From: Morella rubra
Lineage: Eukaryota > Streptophyta > Magnoliopsida > Fagales > Myricaceae
Length of the DNA: 64,000 nt
NCBI GenBank assembly: GCA_003952965.2
Contig: RXIC02000413.1
Location: 62,001 to 126,000 of the forward strand
Reading direction: 5' to 3'
Within the stretch, counting starts at the first letter, position 1. Each line of letters opens with the position of its first letter. The notes beneath the pieces are model-generated. The model did no database searches. It worked only from the letters and a program-made list of their open reading frames with translations, and was not told the origin of the DNA. This document shows, piece after piece, positions 1 to 14,500 of the stretch. Made by a program: the position numbers and the translations under genes.

Positions 1-2229
1 AGGTAACAGTTATGGCTAAAGTTGAATATTTTCTGGCAATAAAATTTTTATATTCATGTTCAGAAAGAATTATTAGGCTAATTGTCCTTTCTCTCTTTTT
101 ATTTATATTATTATTTTTACAAAAAAAAAAGAAAAAAAGACTGGTGCGACCTCTAGTTCCCACATTTTATGATCACGAAAGATGCTCATGAACTCTACTA
201 ATAATCTTGAGACGTTTGTTTACCGAAATTTTAAGGAATATTCTTAAAATTTTTGAAATTTTTTTGAATGTCGAAATTTTTTGAGATTTGTGAAAAGTGT
301 AAAATATATATATAAAAGTATGAAATTTATTAGAGTTTGTAAAATATATTTGGTGTTATAGAAATTTTAAGTCCCAAAAAATTGAGCAAACAAACGCCCC
401 TCTATCTCATAAAAAAGATTTGCTCGCTTACAATTTGTAGAGAACGTGAACAATGTAAAAGTATTCCAGAGGGTGGTCTTCAAATTATGCCGGAGACAGC
501 TGGAGCTAAATACAAAAATATTGGCTTACTTTTCGAGTCCATTGATTAACAGAGTTAAATGAGAATCCAGGGCATCTGAATTTGGTTTTTTTGCTGCCAT
601 AAATATATAAGCCAAGTCAGTTGAGGCAAATTTGAGGGACTCTGAGAGATGGCATCTTTTCATACCATATGTACGGAAGCGAAAAATAATTGACCAGAAA
701 GAAACTACCAGGAATATTCCTGTTCTTATTTTCTATCATGTACCAAAATTTAGCGCTGATGCGCTGGCCAACAGTATGTATTGCCTAAAGCTTTCCAGGG
801 TGGTACCAGAAAACTGAAGACCCGAAACAACTGGAATCATACAGGTGGGGTAAATAATCATATGAACTGGAAGACTGAACTCAGACTATTATTCATTCAG
901 AAATAAGTAAAAACCAAAAGATGTTATTCCCAAAGCTGAAGATAATTAAGACCAGAAGTCTGTCATGCTTTGAAGCACGATTACAAAATCCACAGAATAA
1001 CACTGAACTCGACATTGGAACATAAGCTGACCCACTTGACTTGGGTCTGTGCAGTGTCGCACCGTTGCCAAAGGGAATGAGAAGCAAATGCATTTACAAA
1101 CTACTTAGTGCAAAACAGTGCTGTTAGTTCCTCCATTTTTAAGGAGTTGCATTTACGGAGCGCTCAAGTTCACATCATACCATGGCAGCCAGCTGAATCC
1201 AAAAGCACTGCTTTAATTTGCTCAGGTAACACATCCTGGCCCTCCCTGCATTGCTGATGAACAATAAAAAGAACATATAAGTCTTTGGATGACAACAATT
1301 GGCCAGAAACTGATACACTGCTAGATTGCAAGGAACATGAGGTGAGGCCATAATTAACATAGGAGAAGCCTTGTGTACAATGCAGTAAGATGTCCCCAAG
1401 TCAGAAAACGAAAAAGGTTCTTATATGTTGTTTTGAATTTCTAAGAAATGTAACTATATCAAGCAGGAGTGTAAATGACATTCTACGATCTTCTTATCTA
1501 GGAAGTTGTTCAAAGCACCAAGAACCTGTCTTGCATGGTGGTCTAATTGCAATCAATAAAGTTAGAAAGGAGGGTGTCAGAGTCTGACTAGAAAAACAGA
1601 TCTCCCTAGCTGTGAAATTGTGCTTTGGTTCAGTTCTTTTTTTTTTTTTTCCTTTTCAACTCATTTAGCCATCTTTTCTTTCTTAAGCCATCAAAACACT
1701 CATTGAGAGACTGCCACGCTCTCTTTTCCAATAAGATACCATCTCTTTCTTAGCATTGATTTTTTTTTTTCCGTAACTCTCACTCTCATGTGAAAAAGAA
1801 TTTCTTTTTTTGCTAGTGGTTTCACTCCAAAGCAATAACAATGGCGAGTGCCTCTAAATGCTACAGATGAAATATTATAAGATCTGTTTCACTAGGTGTC
1901 CAAACATCTCTATGCCAATTGAGAGTCATGAAGATGCAAATATTAGAAAGATCTAGATGCATCTCAGTGGTAACAATCTGTCAATGAACATTGGGTTTTT
2001 CTTTAAGCAATTTCTTTAAACGACCCCAGTGGGATGCCCAAGGAACAAAATTTCTTTTGACTGATACGTTTAAAATGGAGATCTAGAGAGAGCTTAAGAA
2101 AAAGAAAATTCGCAGTCCAATGCATGTGGACTAGAACTTGTAATTTTTCATGAGAATAAGAGAATGGCAAAAAGGACAACACCCGCAATACAGGCAATGG
2201 GAATGTAGTCTCTTTTTTTTTCCGACACC
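1..2229. other. Clean sequence without a recognisable gene
   Basis: This AT-rich stretch has only short open frames (75 codons or fewer) on either strand. None resembles a known protein, and none has a convincing start plus splice pattern. Poly-T and poly-A tracts occur near 120-135, 1,640 and 1,760. It may be intergenic or the untranslated or intronic part of a gene lying to the left. Its last ~620 bases recur in noisy form after the gap. Confidence 0.6.
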
Positions 2230-2330
2230 NNNNNNNNNNNNNNNNNNNNNNNNNNNNNNNNNNNNNNNNNNNNNNNNNNNNNNNNNNNNNNNNNNNNNNN
2301 NNNNNNNNNNNNNNNNNNNNNNNNNNNNNN
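2230..2330. other. Assembly gap (101 N)
   Basis: A run of 101 N, the same length as the second gap at 40,935-41,035, so it is probably a placeholder and not a measured gap. The sequence to its right repeats the sequence to its left, which suggests that the true gap is zero or negative. Confidence 0.99.
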
Positions 2331-5300
2331 GCTTACGTTATATAGTGTGGTTTTGTAGAACTTTCTCGAGTAGATATGTAACTATCACTGCAAAAGCAGC
2401 ATTAGAATGAACATTCTACGCAATCTTTGGCTGTATCTATGGAGAATGAATTGCTTTCATATCAGAGTTAAGCACATACAGCAAATCGTCTGTCTTGACG
2501 AGAGTCGGTGTGCGAAGTGCTAATCACATAAAGGCCTCAGCAAAAGTTTGAGGAGGAGATCAAGGATCTGAACTAAGAAAAAAAAAATGCAGTTATATCC
2601 CTAGCTCTAGTTATTGAAAAGACATTTGGTTGTAGGGTGTGATTGCAGTTGTATTTTAAGTATTATTTTCTTTAGTTACGCTCTTTTTCATACTCAATTT
2701 TAGCCATCTATTTCTTTCTATGAAAGCGAGCATACAACACAGCATTTTCTCCTCTATTGTGATGAGAACGGTCGATTGGGCTTCTTTCTATTTTTATACT
2801 CTATTGGATAGAGTACATGATCTCATTGTTCTTAGTTTTAATGCTTTTTTATTTTCCGTATCTGCGTCACTCTCATGTGAAAAGTACAATTGTCTTCTTT
2901 TGTGCCTAGTGGTTTAATCTGTGTGAGCTCAATAGCTAGTAACAATATGGCGGTGCCTATCACACTGGCCCTTTCTATGCTTTACATGGAATGTAATAGT
3001 CTTAGTAAGACTCTCTAAGATTTCACTGAGGTGGTGTCATCGATTTCACATTTCTGTTCTAATTTTAGAGTCATGAAGGAACTCGCAATACATAGATAAC
3101 GATTCTATGAATGTCATTCTAGTTGTAGAGTGCATGTAATTTGAACATTGGTGTTTTTTTAAGTCGAGGGTACCTTTCTTAAAAATGACCGTCCAGTTGG
3201 GATGCCAATTGAATCAATAGGATGTGTGTGTGTACTGAGGTATTTTCATTTCTTATTTTGAGAATGGATTATCTAGAGAAGCTGGATTGAAATTTTAAAA
3301 ATCGGCAGTTCAGATGCAATGTGTGATCTAGAACTTGAATGTCACATAATTTTCATGAGTAATTAAGAGAATGTGCAAAAAGGACAACACCCGCAATACA
3401 GGCAATGGGAATGTTAGTTTCTTTTTTTCCTTTTTTTGTTTTCCCAGACATCCCTGAAAGATTGAAATATTTTTGCGTCATATGTGCTGGAGGAGGAGGG
3501 CTTTTTCAGATTTAGACTATTGGCTTGGAAACAAGCTTTCATGGTCAAACTAGAACATGCGAAGAGAATTCAGCTAGAAACTCAGATTGCATAGATGTTG
3601 CGTCTATATCTTGCTGCATGCTTTTCAGTCACTAAGATAGCTGGAATTTCTGTGAATAAATTTGAAGCCCGACCTGGGGCATGCCAAACTCGTTAAACGA
3701 AAACGAGTCCATTCTTATCGGAACACATCTAAAAGTATTACCCGAGTTGAAGCAGGCTGATTATGGGATGATCAGCCTCATAGAAATGCTCATTATCACA
3801 AACAGGGATTGGAGGAGGAAGGAGGCGATTTGATAGTGTAAAAGCGATCCAGAGACAATGGACGATTAAATCTTCTTTGCTTGCGGGCGTTCGAATACAT
3901 GTTAGTGAAAATATCTGAATCCAAGCGCCCAACTTACTTGTACCATTACTCCACTTTAATCCTTGTCGTCATGCTAACCTGTCCACACTCAATAGCCTGT
4001 GATCATAATAACGATGCAAGTCTAGTACAGAGTTCATAGAGCAGAATAGATGCTGGTTTCCGTAAAAAATTCATGGGAATAACTGAAGAGGATAAGCCAG
4101 CGGTTACGATCTATAAATGCCGATACTAGGAGACAGAGAATCTGCATGTCCTCAAAACTATTAGAGCGAGTCGACTCATGAGCACCATGGCTCGTAGATG
4201 GACTTGCGCTCAGTTCCAATTGGTGATTATTAGTGCTTGAACACAGTTGATATTGTGGGCTTCTCTATAATGGTACAATGGAACTGGACAAGGCCCATGA
4301 AACCTAAGTGTGCTCTGATAAGATTTTTGGCTAAGAGGTGTTTTTGCCAACTAATTAACAAATCTCAAAATCAATTTGCACAATCTTACTTTAGCATAAA
4401 TTGTGACTATGTATAACAGATTTAGTCCCCGTGGACCTTGATATAGCGAAAATTTGTGGTTAATGGGTACTCCTAAAAAAAATACTATGTTACGACCTGT
4501 TGACTCGGAAGTCATCAATAGAGGACACTTGTATAAATCCGTAGATAAAGGTGAGTTTCTAACGTGCTCACTGGTCAGAGTCTGATAGAGCATTGTCGAG
4601 TAGTAGGAGTAGAATTGCTTCATATCTATGTAAAGTTTGTGAGTTAAAATGATTTTTTGAGACATATAAGAGTGCGAGCTACCATATATGCTTTACGTCT
4701 ACAATTTGTCAAGTGCAACGGGTTCAGGTGGACAAATTGATATGTAATAGGACTAGAAGACGTCGTATTGTCAACTATGTCTAATGCTTATAGTTGTACT
4801 AGTATAATCAATGCCTGAACTTACTTAACTGCGGAAGCTAAAAATTTTAGATCTCTGGTAAAATTTACCTTCTTGGCAATGCTCTGCTGCGATTTTATAG
4901 GGTCGCTATGGCAAGAGCTTGGACAACAGTTTCTTGCCTTATCAGGACTGACTGTGGCAGGGGGTGTTTGGTGCCGGAGGTGAGGTTGCATAGATGGAAG
5001 TGAAGCATATAGTTAGAGGGAGTTGTGTGGAAGCAAGGAGGATCAGGGCGATTGGATCGAAGTTTCGAGGGTTGTGTAAAGGTCGGTATTGATTGCGCGT
5101 GTGGTGAATAGAAGCCTCTTTGTAGTAGTCATATGATGCAGCTCACGCTATGTATTATGATAGCTCTTCTCACTTCTTGAACACATCATGGTAATCATAA
5201 TCATGTCCATATTATTTATGGCTGTATTATTCGGTTGAAAAGTAAGGTCATAAAGATGCTACCAAAATGTATTCAAATAATTCAAGTGATGGCACTCTCC

Positions 5301-8300
5301 CAAGTGAGCACTCGTGTCAGTTCCAAGAGGCTCTTAGATAGTCTATCAATATGTGGGCTTAGTATATTTGTGTAAATCATTAGCGCCTCGTTGCACTACT
5401 TTGTACCACACATTATAGGGCTCTTTCTCTGTTACTTCTGTAGAAAACACCATTAGTGACTACGGGCACTAATAAATTGACTCCATTATACTGCTTAAGA
5501 ATGGATGCAGTTTTGACGTTGTGGCTCACAGGAGGCATCATGATGTATTTCCTTCCCCTCCGAAACAAAATTTGCGTCCCTCTTTGATGCGGATTATCCT
5601 CTCTGTGGTGTTGTTTTGGATTCCATTGCGATTCGTAATCAAAGAGTGAGCCCTCCCGGCGAGGGGCGTCGTCTTCGGTAGCACGTTGTTCGATTGTCGG
5701 CGTGCGTTGTTTTCCTAGTGTGGCAATTGGTCTATGGCTTAGCCGCGTTATGCTCCAAGACATCAGCGTATTGTGGTTTCTCGACTGTTGGAACTTTTCG
5801 TTATTTTGATTAATTTGCTTAGGTACACTTCTTTTCTTCTTATCTGTGTGGTTAAACTATGCCTTGAAGACACAAAAATCGAGGACTCACTTAAGAAACC
5901 CTCCTCTATTTCAGTATTTCAGATAGTGATATTATTCTGGGACTTCCTCTTCTCAATACCCGGCGGAGGGAGGAACAGAAGGAAGAAATGAGCCATAACG
6001 ATCTCCGTGAAATGATTTTTTCTCCTTGCTATCTGTTAATTGAAGTGTCCGATTTTCGCTTCAATGCAGGTCTATTATTATAGATTAAATTAATGATTAA
6101 ATGAATCAACTAGTATTAAGCAGCCCAATGTGAAGCATTTTCAATTGAAATGGAAAGGCACATCAATGGGTAGCTGACAACAACGAAAGATTCTTAGACT
6201 ACATTGCCTGTATAGAAGCGCGGCGTGTCGACTCACAAAAAAACTCAGGCATATGACAATGTGGACTCTGCGTACACAAGCTCGTGTGCTACAATTTGGG
6301 TACACACAGACCTAAGCATATATACCGCTATTCGATGAAGGCTTCTTACCGAAACGCCGCGCCTCTAAGAGGGTTGCTTTCAGCCGGTCAGCCGAGGACT
6401 TGTGCTTTTATTTCTCTCGCATGAGGTTGTGATCTCTCGTACCACCAGTTGTTACTATCATGTTTTGTTGTTTTGAGCGAAGTCGGGCCTTCTATCACCA
6501 TTTTTTTATAATATTCACATAATAGTCACTCTGAGGATAGGCACATCTCGTTCAGAGTGTTTCTAATTGAACTAGGTAACGGAGAGATGGTGATTTGTAA
6601 ACCTACGTATATATAGATCGTATGCATGCGCATAGTCGAATGATGCAACATGAGACTGTATCAATACTACTTATATCTTACCTCACTTCTATCCTCCGAA
6701 TTCTCCTGACAGTTCACAGGCGAATAGGGCGCTGCCTCGATGACTCTGATTTCTAAATTGATTTCTACCGACTTTCAAGCTCTTGGCGCAGTAAACGCAG
6801 AGGACCGATCGTCTGCAATGCTGCACTCATGAGTGGGCATGTCGTTCGTACCAACTTGAAGAAGGAATGACTCTCAGGCGGCTCGCAGAAATGTGCCTTC
6901 ATAGTAGCAATCTGGTTCAGAAAGATCTATGTAGTGTAGCTGGCTTACGTTGTCAAAAACCACTACGCAATATTCAGTAACTCGACATTCCCGGAATACG
7001 CCGAAATCAGCTGTGAGACCGTGTCCAGCGAGTTTATAATGCAAAGTGGATATATCAGGGAAGGCACAAGGGTTTTGTTTGAAATCGGAGGCGCGGTGAA
7101 CTACAACATCGGAAAAGCAATCAAAGAAAACTGGGATCTTGTATCCACACTCGACGTGCTCGATAGAGACCCACCATGGCGTCAGGGGAGTTGTGAAGCG
7201 GACGTGTGGCGATGGCGCCGTATGAAGGCGCGGTATCGAAGAGGACCTTGCAAACCCTCGAAGGCATGTTCTATAAGGGTTTGTGCATACCGAGTATGAA
7301 TGAAGCTAAGAGAGCATAGATTTTGTCGGGTAAAGTAGGGATGGGCCGTTCTGATTGAGTAGGTGGTTTGGAAGAGTCAAGAAGTCTGTGATGGATGAGT
7401 GGAGATAAGGTGCGGGCTTCTATAGGGTCAAGTCTAAGAAGGTTATATAAATTATTGTCTTGTTTGTGGATGTTTCGGTATTGCAGAATCTATTGCCTCT
7501 CCTTGACATGCCTTTGTTGGAGTTTGGGCAGGATCTTAGATGAGTAGTTGGTGTTTTGGCGAGGTCCTTGTGTATGAGCAGCGGGTACTTCAGGAAGTGT
7601 TTTGTTGGTTGACAATGTACTGAGATGTCTATAATTCTTCGGCATGGTCTCATAGGACATGAATGATGCGTGGAAATATAAACCGCTAGCCCATATAGTA
7701 GTCCTCGTCGTTGTTGGGTCTCGCTTACGATGTGGTGGGTGGGTCGCGAGCTGGCTACGCTTTGCGATCTTCATATAACTTCCTCCTTCTCCTTCTCTTC
7801 TCCTCCTTCTCCGCAGATTACAAAGCCGTATTTAGTATGCCCTCGGCTTAGAAGCTCTCTCCCACTCTCCAATCTCTTCTGCCTGAGTTCATTCTTTTTT
7901 TATATTCGAGAGGAGTGGAAGAGGAGAGGAGTGATCGAGAGAGAGTGCAGTTTGTTTCTAACCATGTGGTAAAGCTACGATTATGAGGGTTTCTGGAGTG
8001 ATAAAGGTCTATGGACAAGATTTCTTTTTCCTAGTGGAGTGAGTTTTACAAGTAAGCATTTTTGTGCATGAACAGAAAGAGGATGGGAGCTATTTAGTAG
8101 TGTCTTTTGAAGAGTTTTTTTACTATCATAGATAGCGTAAAAGAAGTGCATGATAAAAAAATGTCGTAGTTGGATGATCGTATGTCGTGCTGGGTTGACT
8201 TTGTGGTGTTTTATTCTCTATTGTCTCGGGTAGCTCAATAGACTCTCGCTATAGTCTCTGGTCTTAAGCCTGCTACGGGTGTGGGTCTGGGCTTTTTGTT

Positions 8301-11300
8301 AGATTTTATAATCAAATCTCATGCCTACAAAGACGCGCGAGGTAGGATGTGAGGATTGTATGCAGTTTAGCATAAGTTAATCTTTAAATTTGTACCCAAT
8401 GTATGGACTAATCCTATGACAATTAATGAAGTATGCTCTGCTTAGAATGCTCAGTATGCGGGAGCACCCGATGCATCAATGATACAAAGATTGCTTACTT
8501 CGTGTCATCAGATCGTAAAATAAAAATACGAAAGCCTTCTCTCACTCTTCTCTTGCATCTGGTGATTCCATCGTATGTGGAGAACGAGAAAGTTCGAAAA
8601 AATTCCTCGTGTAAAGGTACTTATCATAGACAAAATTGAGTCTCTAGCAAAGGTTTAGAGAAATGAGTCTGCACAAATTCTCATTATTCTGCTAATAAGT
8701 GAAGCTGGCAACAGGGAGATTTCTTATGAACTGCTAGATGTATATTAGTTCATACTATGTGTCATATATATATTTCGAAAGTAAAAAGGGAGTGAAATTC
8801 GAGTCCAACATATGAGAATGGGATAGAATTATATTAAGGCTCCAAATTTTATGTGCGCCCTCGCTACTAGTTTATTCTATATACAATAAATATGAGGATT
8901 CTATAACTTATGAAAAGATTGTTAGTATATTGACGAACATCGAACGAGAGGCATGGCATGGCCAGCATATTTACTAGGTATAAATAAAAAAACTTAAGTG
9001 TTAGCGAGTGAACTTATATTACAAAAACAATGGAATCGGACCCCTCTTCTAACCAAAAAGAAATAACATTTCTAATGCACGTTCGTATGCATTCTTGAAA
9101 ATTCCTTTCTAAACGGAGGAAGAGAATTCATAGACGTAGCCTTCCATAATAAGAAGGCTGAACACATCCTTTGATATCGTCAATAGAGGAACAGAACTTG
9201 TTCGGAGGTGCTACATGATATTGTTTTGCTCATAATGATTCGTAGCATTTTACGTGCAGTGCTCTTCTTGCTCTTTTCAAAGGGGTGCACTCCGACTACC
9301 CGAGAACTGCCATTTTTTGTATAAGCTACGACGTGAGAAAGTTGATGTTATTGTTGATGATGTTATACAGTATGGCATTGGGAATCAAGAAAGAATGTGG
9401 AAGAACTATATTTAGAGGGCTCTCTGTGTATAGGCTTAATGAATAATAGTATGACTCTGAGAAATTAAGGCTATTGGCTTCTCTGCCTGATATTGCTCAA
9501 CGCACCAATGGTTTCTGGTAAGCTTTCTGAGCTACTGCTGATCTTGTGCTGTGCACCACTGCCTGATCAGTTCAAATTGTTGCGTTTTATTTGTGCCTGT
9601 TGCAGCATATTTTTGGCGTGTTGTAATTATTGTTTTTTTTTGTGTTAGTGTAATTAAAATTTTATAGTTTATGTTTATTTGTTGTTTCTATTATGTTTTT
9701 TTAATAATTTTATATTTATATTTATTTTTGTTTTTTTTTGGAATTGCTCTGCTTGTATCGTTTTTTTGTTCCATTTAATCTTAATTTTTTGTATTTTCTC
9801 TTTGGTTTTATGAGATTTATTTGTATAAGTATATATGTTTTTTTCTATTTTGTTTCTCATTGCATACGCATAAATTGGCAAGATCTTTTTGGTTTTAATT
9901 TTATAATTTTTTTCCTCCTCTCTAGATATGTATATATTTTCTCTCTTAATTTTTTTCTCGGATTCTTCCTTTTTTTCTTCATTCTTATCTCTCTTGGTTC
10001 TCCTAGTGTTCTCGCTCAAGGTCCTAATGTGCTTGTGAACTCTATGTCTGCAGCGTTTTTTTATGATGACCTCTCTTCTCCTGGTTTGAAGCTGGATACC
10101 ATAACGATGACAGATGTTTGCACTACACGACTGCTTTAATACCTCTGTGATGTTCCACGGCTAATGTGCTGTTCGTTTATGTTCACTCTTCTCATTGGTC
10201 TGTTTGACCTTCTAGGGAGCCTATAGTTAGTTTTTGTATGCCAATATCTGTTAAAGATCTTGGGCACTAAAAATTATAAGCGTGATATTAAGACCCGTGT
10301 GATGCCATCCTATGCAGTATGATTTTCCTTGTTGGTTCGCGTGTTTCTAAGTACGCTTTTCAGTTAGCATCTACAATATCGAGAGCACTTTGTTTAACGA
10401 CAAATGCAAGTGATAAATTTAAGCTGCATCGATATTTAGTGAGTTGAGAAACTGAGTTCTGCGCTCTTTGCGCGTGTGTTTTTTTTTGGACGTCTGAACG
10501 CCCGCGCTGCAATGTAAACTTCTGTGGTTTCAAGTACGTGTGACCTACAGTCGTCAATTTAGCGAGCTCTTATCTGAGCTGCCACCTTTCGGTGGTTTTC
10601 GCCGCTTTTTCTCACGTGAGAGTGCACGTGATACCTCTACTTGGTTGAGCCTAATTCTCGAGTCCATCAACGGTTTTGCTGGCAGCTCATTTTGGGCACT
10701 TAACTCTGTCCGTGCTCGCTTGTGCGCGAATCGACGACTAAAATTCTAGTGGTTTACTAACAGGATAAGCGTCTATGATTGCTGCAAGGCCAACAATCAG
10801 GTGATCGTTTAACACGTCGTCCTGTCTTTTGGCTGCGCTAAATTTGTTCCGTGGATATCTTGTGACTCTCTCGTATGTGCCTCCGAACAATGTACAAAAA
10901 GTGTGATTACTAATGTGTACGTGGATGAGCGTACCTCTATTCTCTGGATTAGAGATAGCTTCACAAGCATTGATGAAAAAATAGCCTCATCGTAATAGAG
11001 GACGTTTATATGATAGATGGGACAAAAACTTAAGTCTCTATGATCAAAAACTCGGAGGGAAGTATTGAAAAGCAGCGAACGTGAGAGAAAAGATACAAGA
11101 AAGGAAATACATGACGAGAAGACTCTCTTCTATTTCTTATCAAATGTGGAGACCTATGGGCTAGACGATAGTGTGCTTTCAATATTATGGACTTACTCTA
11201 TATGGCGGTAGACCTAAAGATCAGTAAATTAGTGCTACAAATAAGACTTTCGGCCTGGGGCATTACATTGGGCTCTCGAGAAAAAGCATTCCATTTCTTC

Positions 11301-14300
11301 ATTGAACTGATTTACAGTCTGCGTGTGCAGTCGAACCCAGAGGGAGCAAGACAAGGGCGCACAGTATGGACCAGAAAACGCCGACAAGCTAGTGGTGACA
11401 GTGAAGCCCTGAGTGAGGGGGGGACTCGGTAGGAAATAGAAATATCATAATCGTGTCATGTTCAGTCAAAAGCTGAGCGCTGCCTCCTGTAGCGTGATGA
11501 TACTTTTAGGTATGAGCACTCATGGAGAATTTAGCAAGATACACACTCTCTTCTCTCTTCTCTCTCTCAGAGCTATGAGTGATTCTTGCTCATGAAATTA
11601 TGCTGCCGACTTCCCCATATCACTAATACTAACTAGGTTGCTTTAGGGGCAGAAGCTTTTGTGTACGATAGATAGTGGGTCAAACAGAACAGGACGCAAA
11701 GATGGATATTGGGTGTAAATGAGCATAGAGAACTGACAATATAAACAACAATTCAATTGCATAATTGAGAGGAAGAACTATTACACATATAAAAGATATA
11801 CTAGAGAGAGCATACAGAGTGAAATGAAATGTGGTTGTACTTTGCGGTTATTCTACCAGAAGAGATCAGCAACTCTGCAAGTAAAATAAAGCTATTGCTC
11901 TGCCTATACTTGGGCAATTGGGGTAGTACAGAATTCCACTGGTACTCTCGCGGGTACATAAACGGTAGATAAACATTGAAGGAAGAGATTGTGGATAGCG
12001 CAGTCAGTCCGCCCTCAGTCGATTCCCACCAAGACTAAAATGCCAGGGAGCTTAATTTTGATAGGACTACTGATATAGTGTTATATCCTGCTCACGTCAA
12101 TATTATTAATAGAGATGTCTGAGAATTAAAGAAAGAGAGCATCAGGATTATTATACAGAGCTGTGGACCCGGATGTGTTCAAAAAAGTTTAACCACACAA
12201 AACAGCTCTTTTAGAATGTATACATAAAGTCTAAACAAACATTTGGCCCAAGTGTAGGCGCTATGCCTTTTCATAGTAGACAATGCATCTCGTGTCTCTA
12301 TTTACCAATTAGTGACTAAGAATCTCAGTAGTAGCTCAATCAAGTGCTTTCTGTCTCATCTTCAGGTGAGGGCAGTAGCTATAATGATGGATTGGATCAT
12401 CCTTCTATATGTTTTTCTCTCTAATTACTGCTTTTCTGTGTTCGTTATGATGGTATAGCTATTTGTCACTATAGATCATCATGAGAAAATAATATAGCGT
12501 AGCGAATCGATATAGTGCATATTTGCATATATACAAGGCATCATAAATGAAGCGATATGATTGAGCTACGTTATTATGATTTGATAAGATAATATGGACG
12601 TCAAATCGGCATTATTGTTTATAAGTTACGACTCTCAGACTGATTCAGGGATGTAAGCCGGCTACCGTCGAGATCGTTTCTAAAATTAGCATATCACTGG
12701 GTTATACTCTCCTATATCTCAGAGGATACTCAGGTTTCATTCGACCCTGATTTTATTCGATAGAAACTCTTGGGACCTCATCTTGATTCCCACAATTCAA
12801 AAGCATGGGGGCTGCGGCTTCTTTATGGAGTCGGTGTATTGCGTGGTCTCTACACTTTCGCTCTCTGAGTCTCCTTACCCATGGTGCTAGTTATATCTCC
12901 TAATAGACTTAGTTCTCTCAGAAGTACGTAGGTAAAATCTTTCGGCTTAATTTTGTCTCATAAAATCAATTTATGCACAGATGAGTGTTTTTAAGTTCTA
13001 AGAGCTATGAACTGCAGGGTTGTGGATAATTGATGCTGTTGTGTATGAAATGCATTAATCTCACCAGCTCGTGCATAGTCTTCAGCTTGGCCAACCGGAC
13101 TCTCACAATCACGTGGTATGTTTTGTAGACTTGCCAGATATTGTGTATGGAGGTGTGCGGCCCCTAGTCCGCCTAGTCCAGAACCGGATATTCAAAATTC
13201 TGTGAGTGTATACGCGATAGAAGTAGAGTCTATATGACCACTGTGGGTCTTCATTACAATAAAGAGTCGAGGGAGGCTGGGACAAAGTAAGGGGATATTT
13301 TGTCACGCAATGATGCTTGCAATGTTAGATCCACGATTAAATCCCTTTGTCAGGTCGAACGTAGAGTCTGCTTACTAGTAAGAATAAATAGCACTAAGGC
13401 ATTACGCGAAAATTAACGACTAATTTGGGCATATTGCTGGCGAATGTATGAGTGCGAGACAAAAAAACCAAGCAATATTGATAGTAATGCAGTAATCGCA
13501 TGAACATTGTCGAGATTCGATGCAGAATATGGTGCATTAAGTCGTCAGCTGATGATTATAATAATCGCGGTGGGCGCGGTCTAACACCGCAAAAGGACAA
13601 TGTACTCTATTAGGAAGTCTAGTAGCTCATTTCAACATTGAGGTGGATCATCGATTCGTGAAAAGACCAAAGTACATTGCTGGTATCTGGAAGTGCCCGA
13701 TGAGATTGGATAATACTGTGCCCACAGTTCAATTTGCTAATGGAAACGTTCTGCAGTGTCACTCCGAAAGAAGTACACTAGTTCATATCAAACTTACGCA
13801 CCTTAGGTATCCGATAAACTATGGCTGCAAAGACGATTGGGTTGTATGAATTCTTGAGAGACTGTGTAGCTCTTACCGCAGGTTGAGAAACTTACCCATT
13901 TCTTTCTACGACTGCATCTTCTGTAATGACAAGAACTATAAGGACGTCTCAACAGACTTTCGCGTATGCTACAAAGCCTGAGATCAGAGTGGATGCAGTG
14001 AGAGGATTCTAATTTGAGAGTTCCTCTGATTGAGCAAGGCTTGCCTATAATGATAGCGATTTGAAATGCATATTTGAATATTCTACTAAAAACGAGTACA
14101 TATCCAATAATTTTGGTCGACCAATAAGATGATCGCTGGATATAGAGATAGAAAAATTGTTTGTGTATGTCGTATGTGATTCGGGTAATGAATATGTTTA
14201 GGCACACACTGTAGGCTATATGTGCCTCTATGGTAGCTTATTGACAATAATTCTGTTGTGGTTAATCACGGCCTCGGTAGCGCTCATATGTATTACAGCT

Positions 14301-14500
14301 ATCTGGAAGTGGATGTATTGGTATAGAGGCTTGATTGTTGTGGACTAGATTCTGGCTAGTGAGAGCATATCTGTGGGTGTTATATAGGTCCTTGGTCAGC
14401 GGCTAGCGAAATTCTTGGGTTATCTGAGTTACTGCTTGTATCAAACTCCTGCATTATTTATACAACCCATGTCTATGAGTCAATCACTATGAGGAAGAAA
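2331..14500. other. Low-quality block, probably uncorrected long-read gap fill
   Basis: Over about 12 kb there are no long frames and no splice-consistent coding sequence, and the base texture differs from the clean flanks. Where the truth is known (its first ~800 bases against 1,600-2,220) the two versions match only as short blocks separated by many small insertions, the pattern of raw single-molecule reads. The right edge is judged by eye near 14,490. A T-rich tract lies at 9,620-9,980. Short frames such as 9,738-10,139, 7,021-7,299 and 13,643-13,849 cannot be trusted as genes in sequence of this quality. Real genes or transposons could be hidden here. Confidence 0.75.
2595..3425 (+). repeat. 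Noisy second version of 1,600-2,220
   Basis: Blocks recur in the same order as left of the gap. Examples are a GACAACACCCGCAATACAGG block at about 2,175 and 3,382, CTCTCATGTGAAAA at about 1,782 and 2,870, and GGGATGCC at about 2,031 and 3,199. The second version is ~200 bases longer because of scattered insertions. I read it as one locus represented twice around a gap, not as a biological tandem repeat. Confidence 0.85.

Noticed and set aside
7021-7299. 92-codon frame in the noisy block
   Set aside because: The sequence here has raw-read error texture, so frames are not reliable, and the product resembles nothing known.
9738-10139. 133-codon hydrophobic frame
   Set aside because: It is produced by a T-rich tract within the noisy block (Phe/Leu/Ile from TTT/TTA/ATT), with an open Lys/Asn-rich frame on the other strand as expected from composition.
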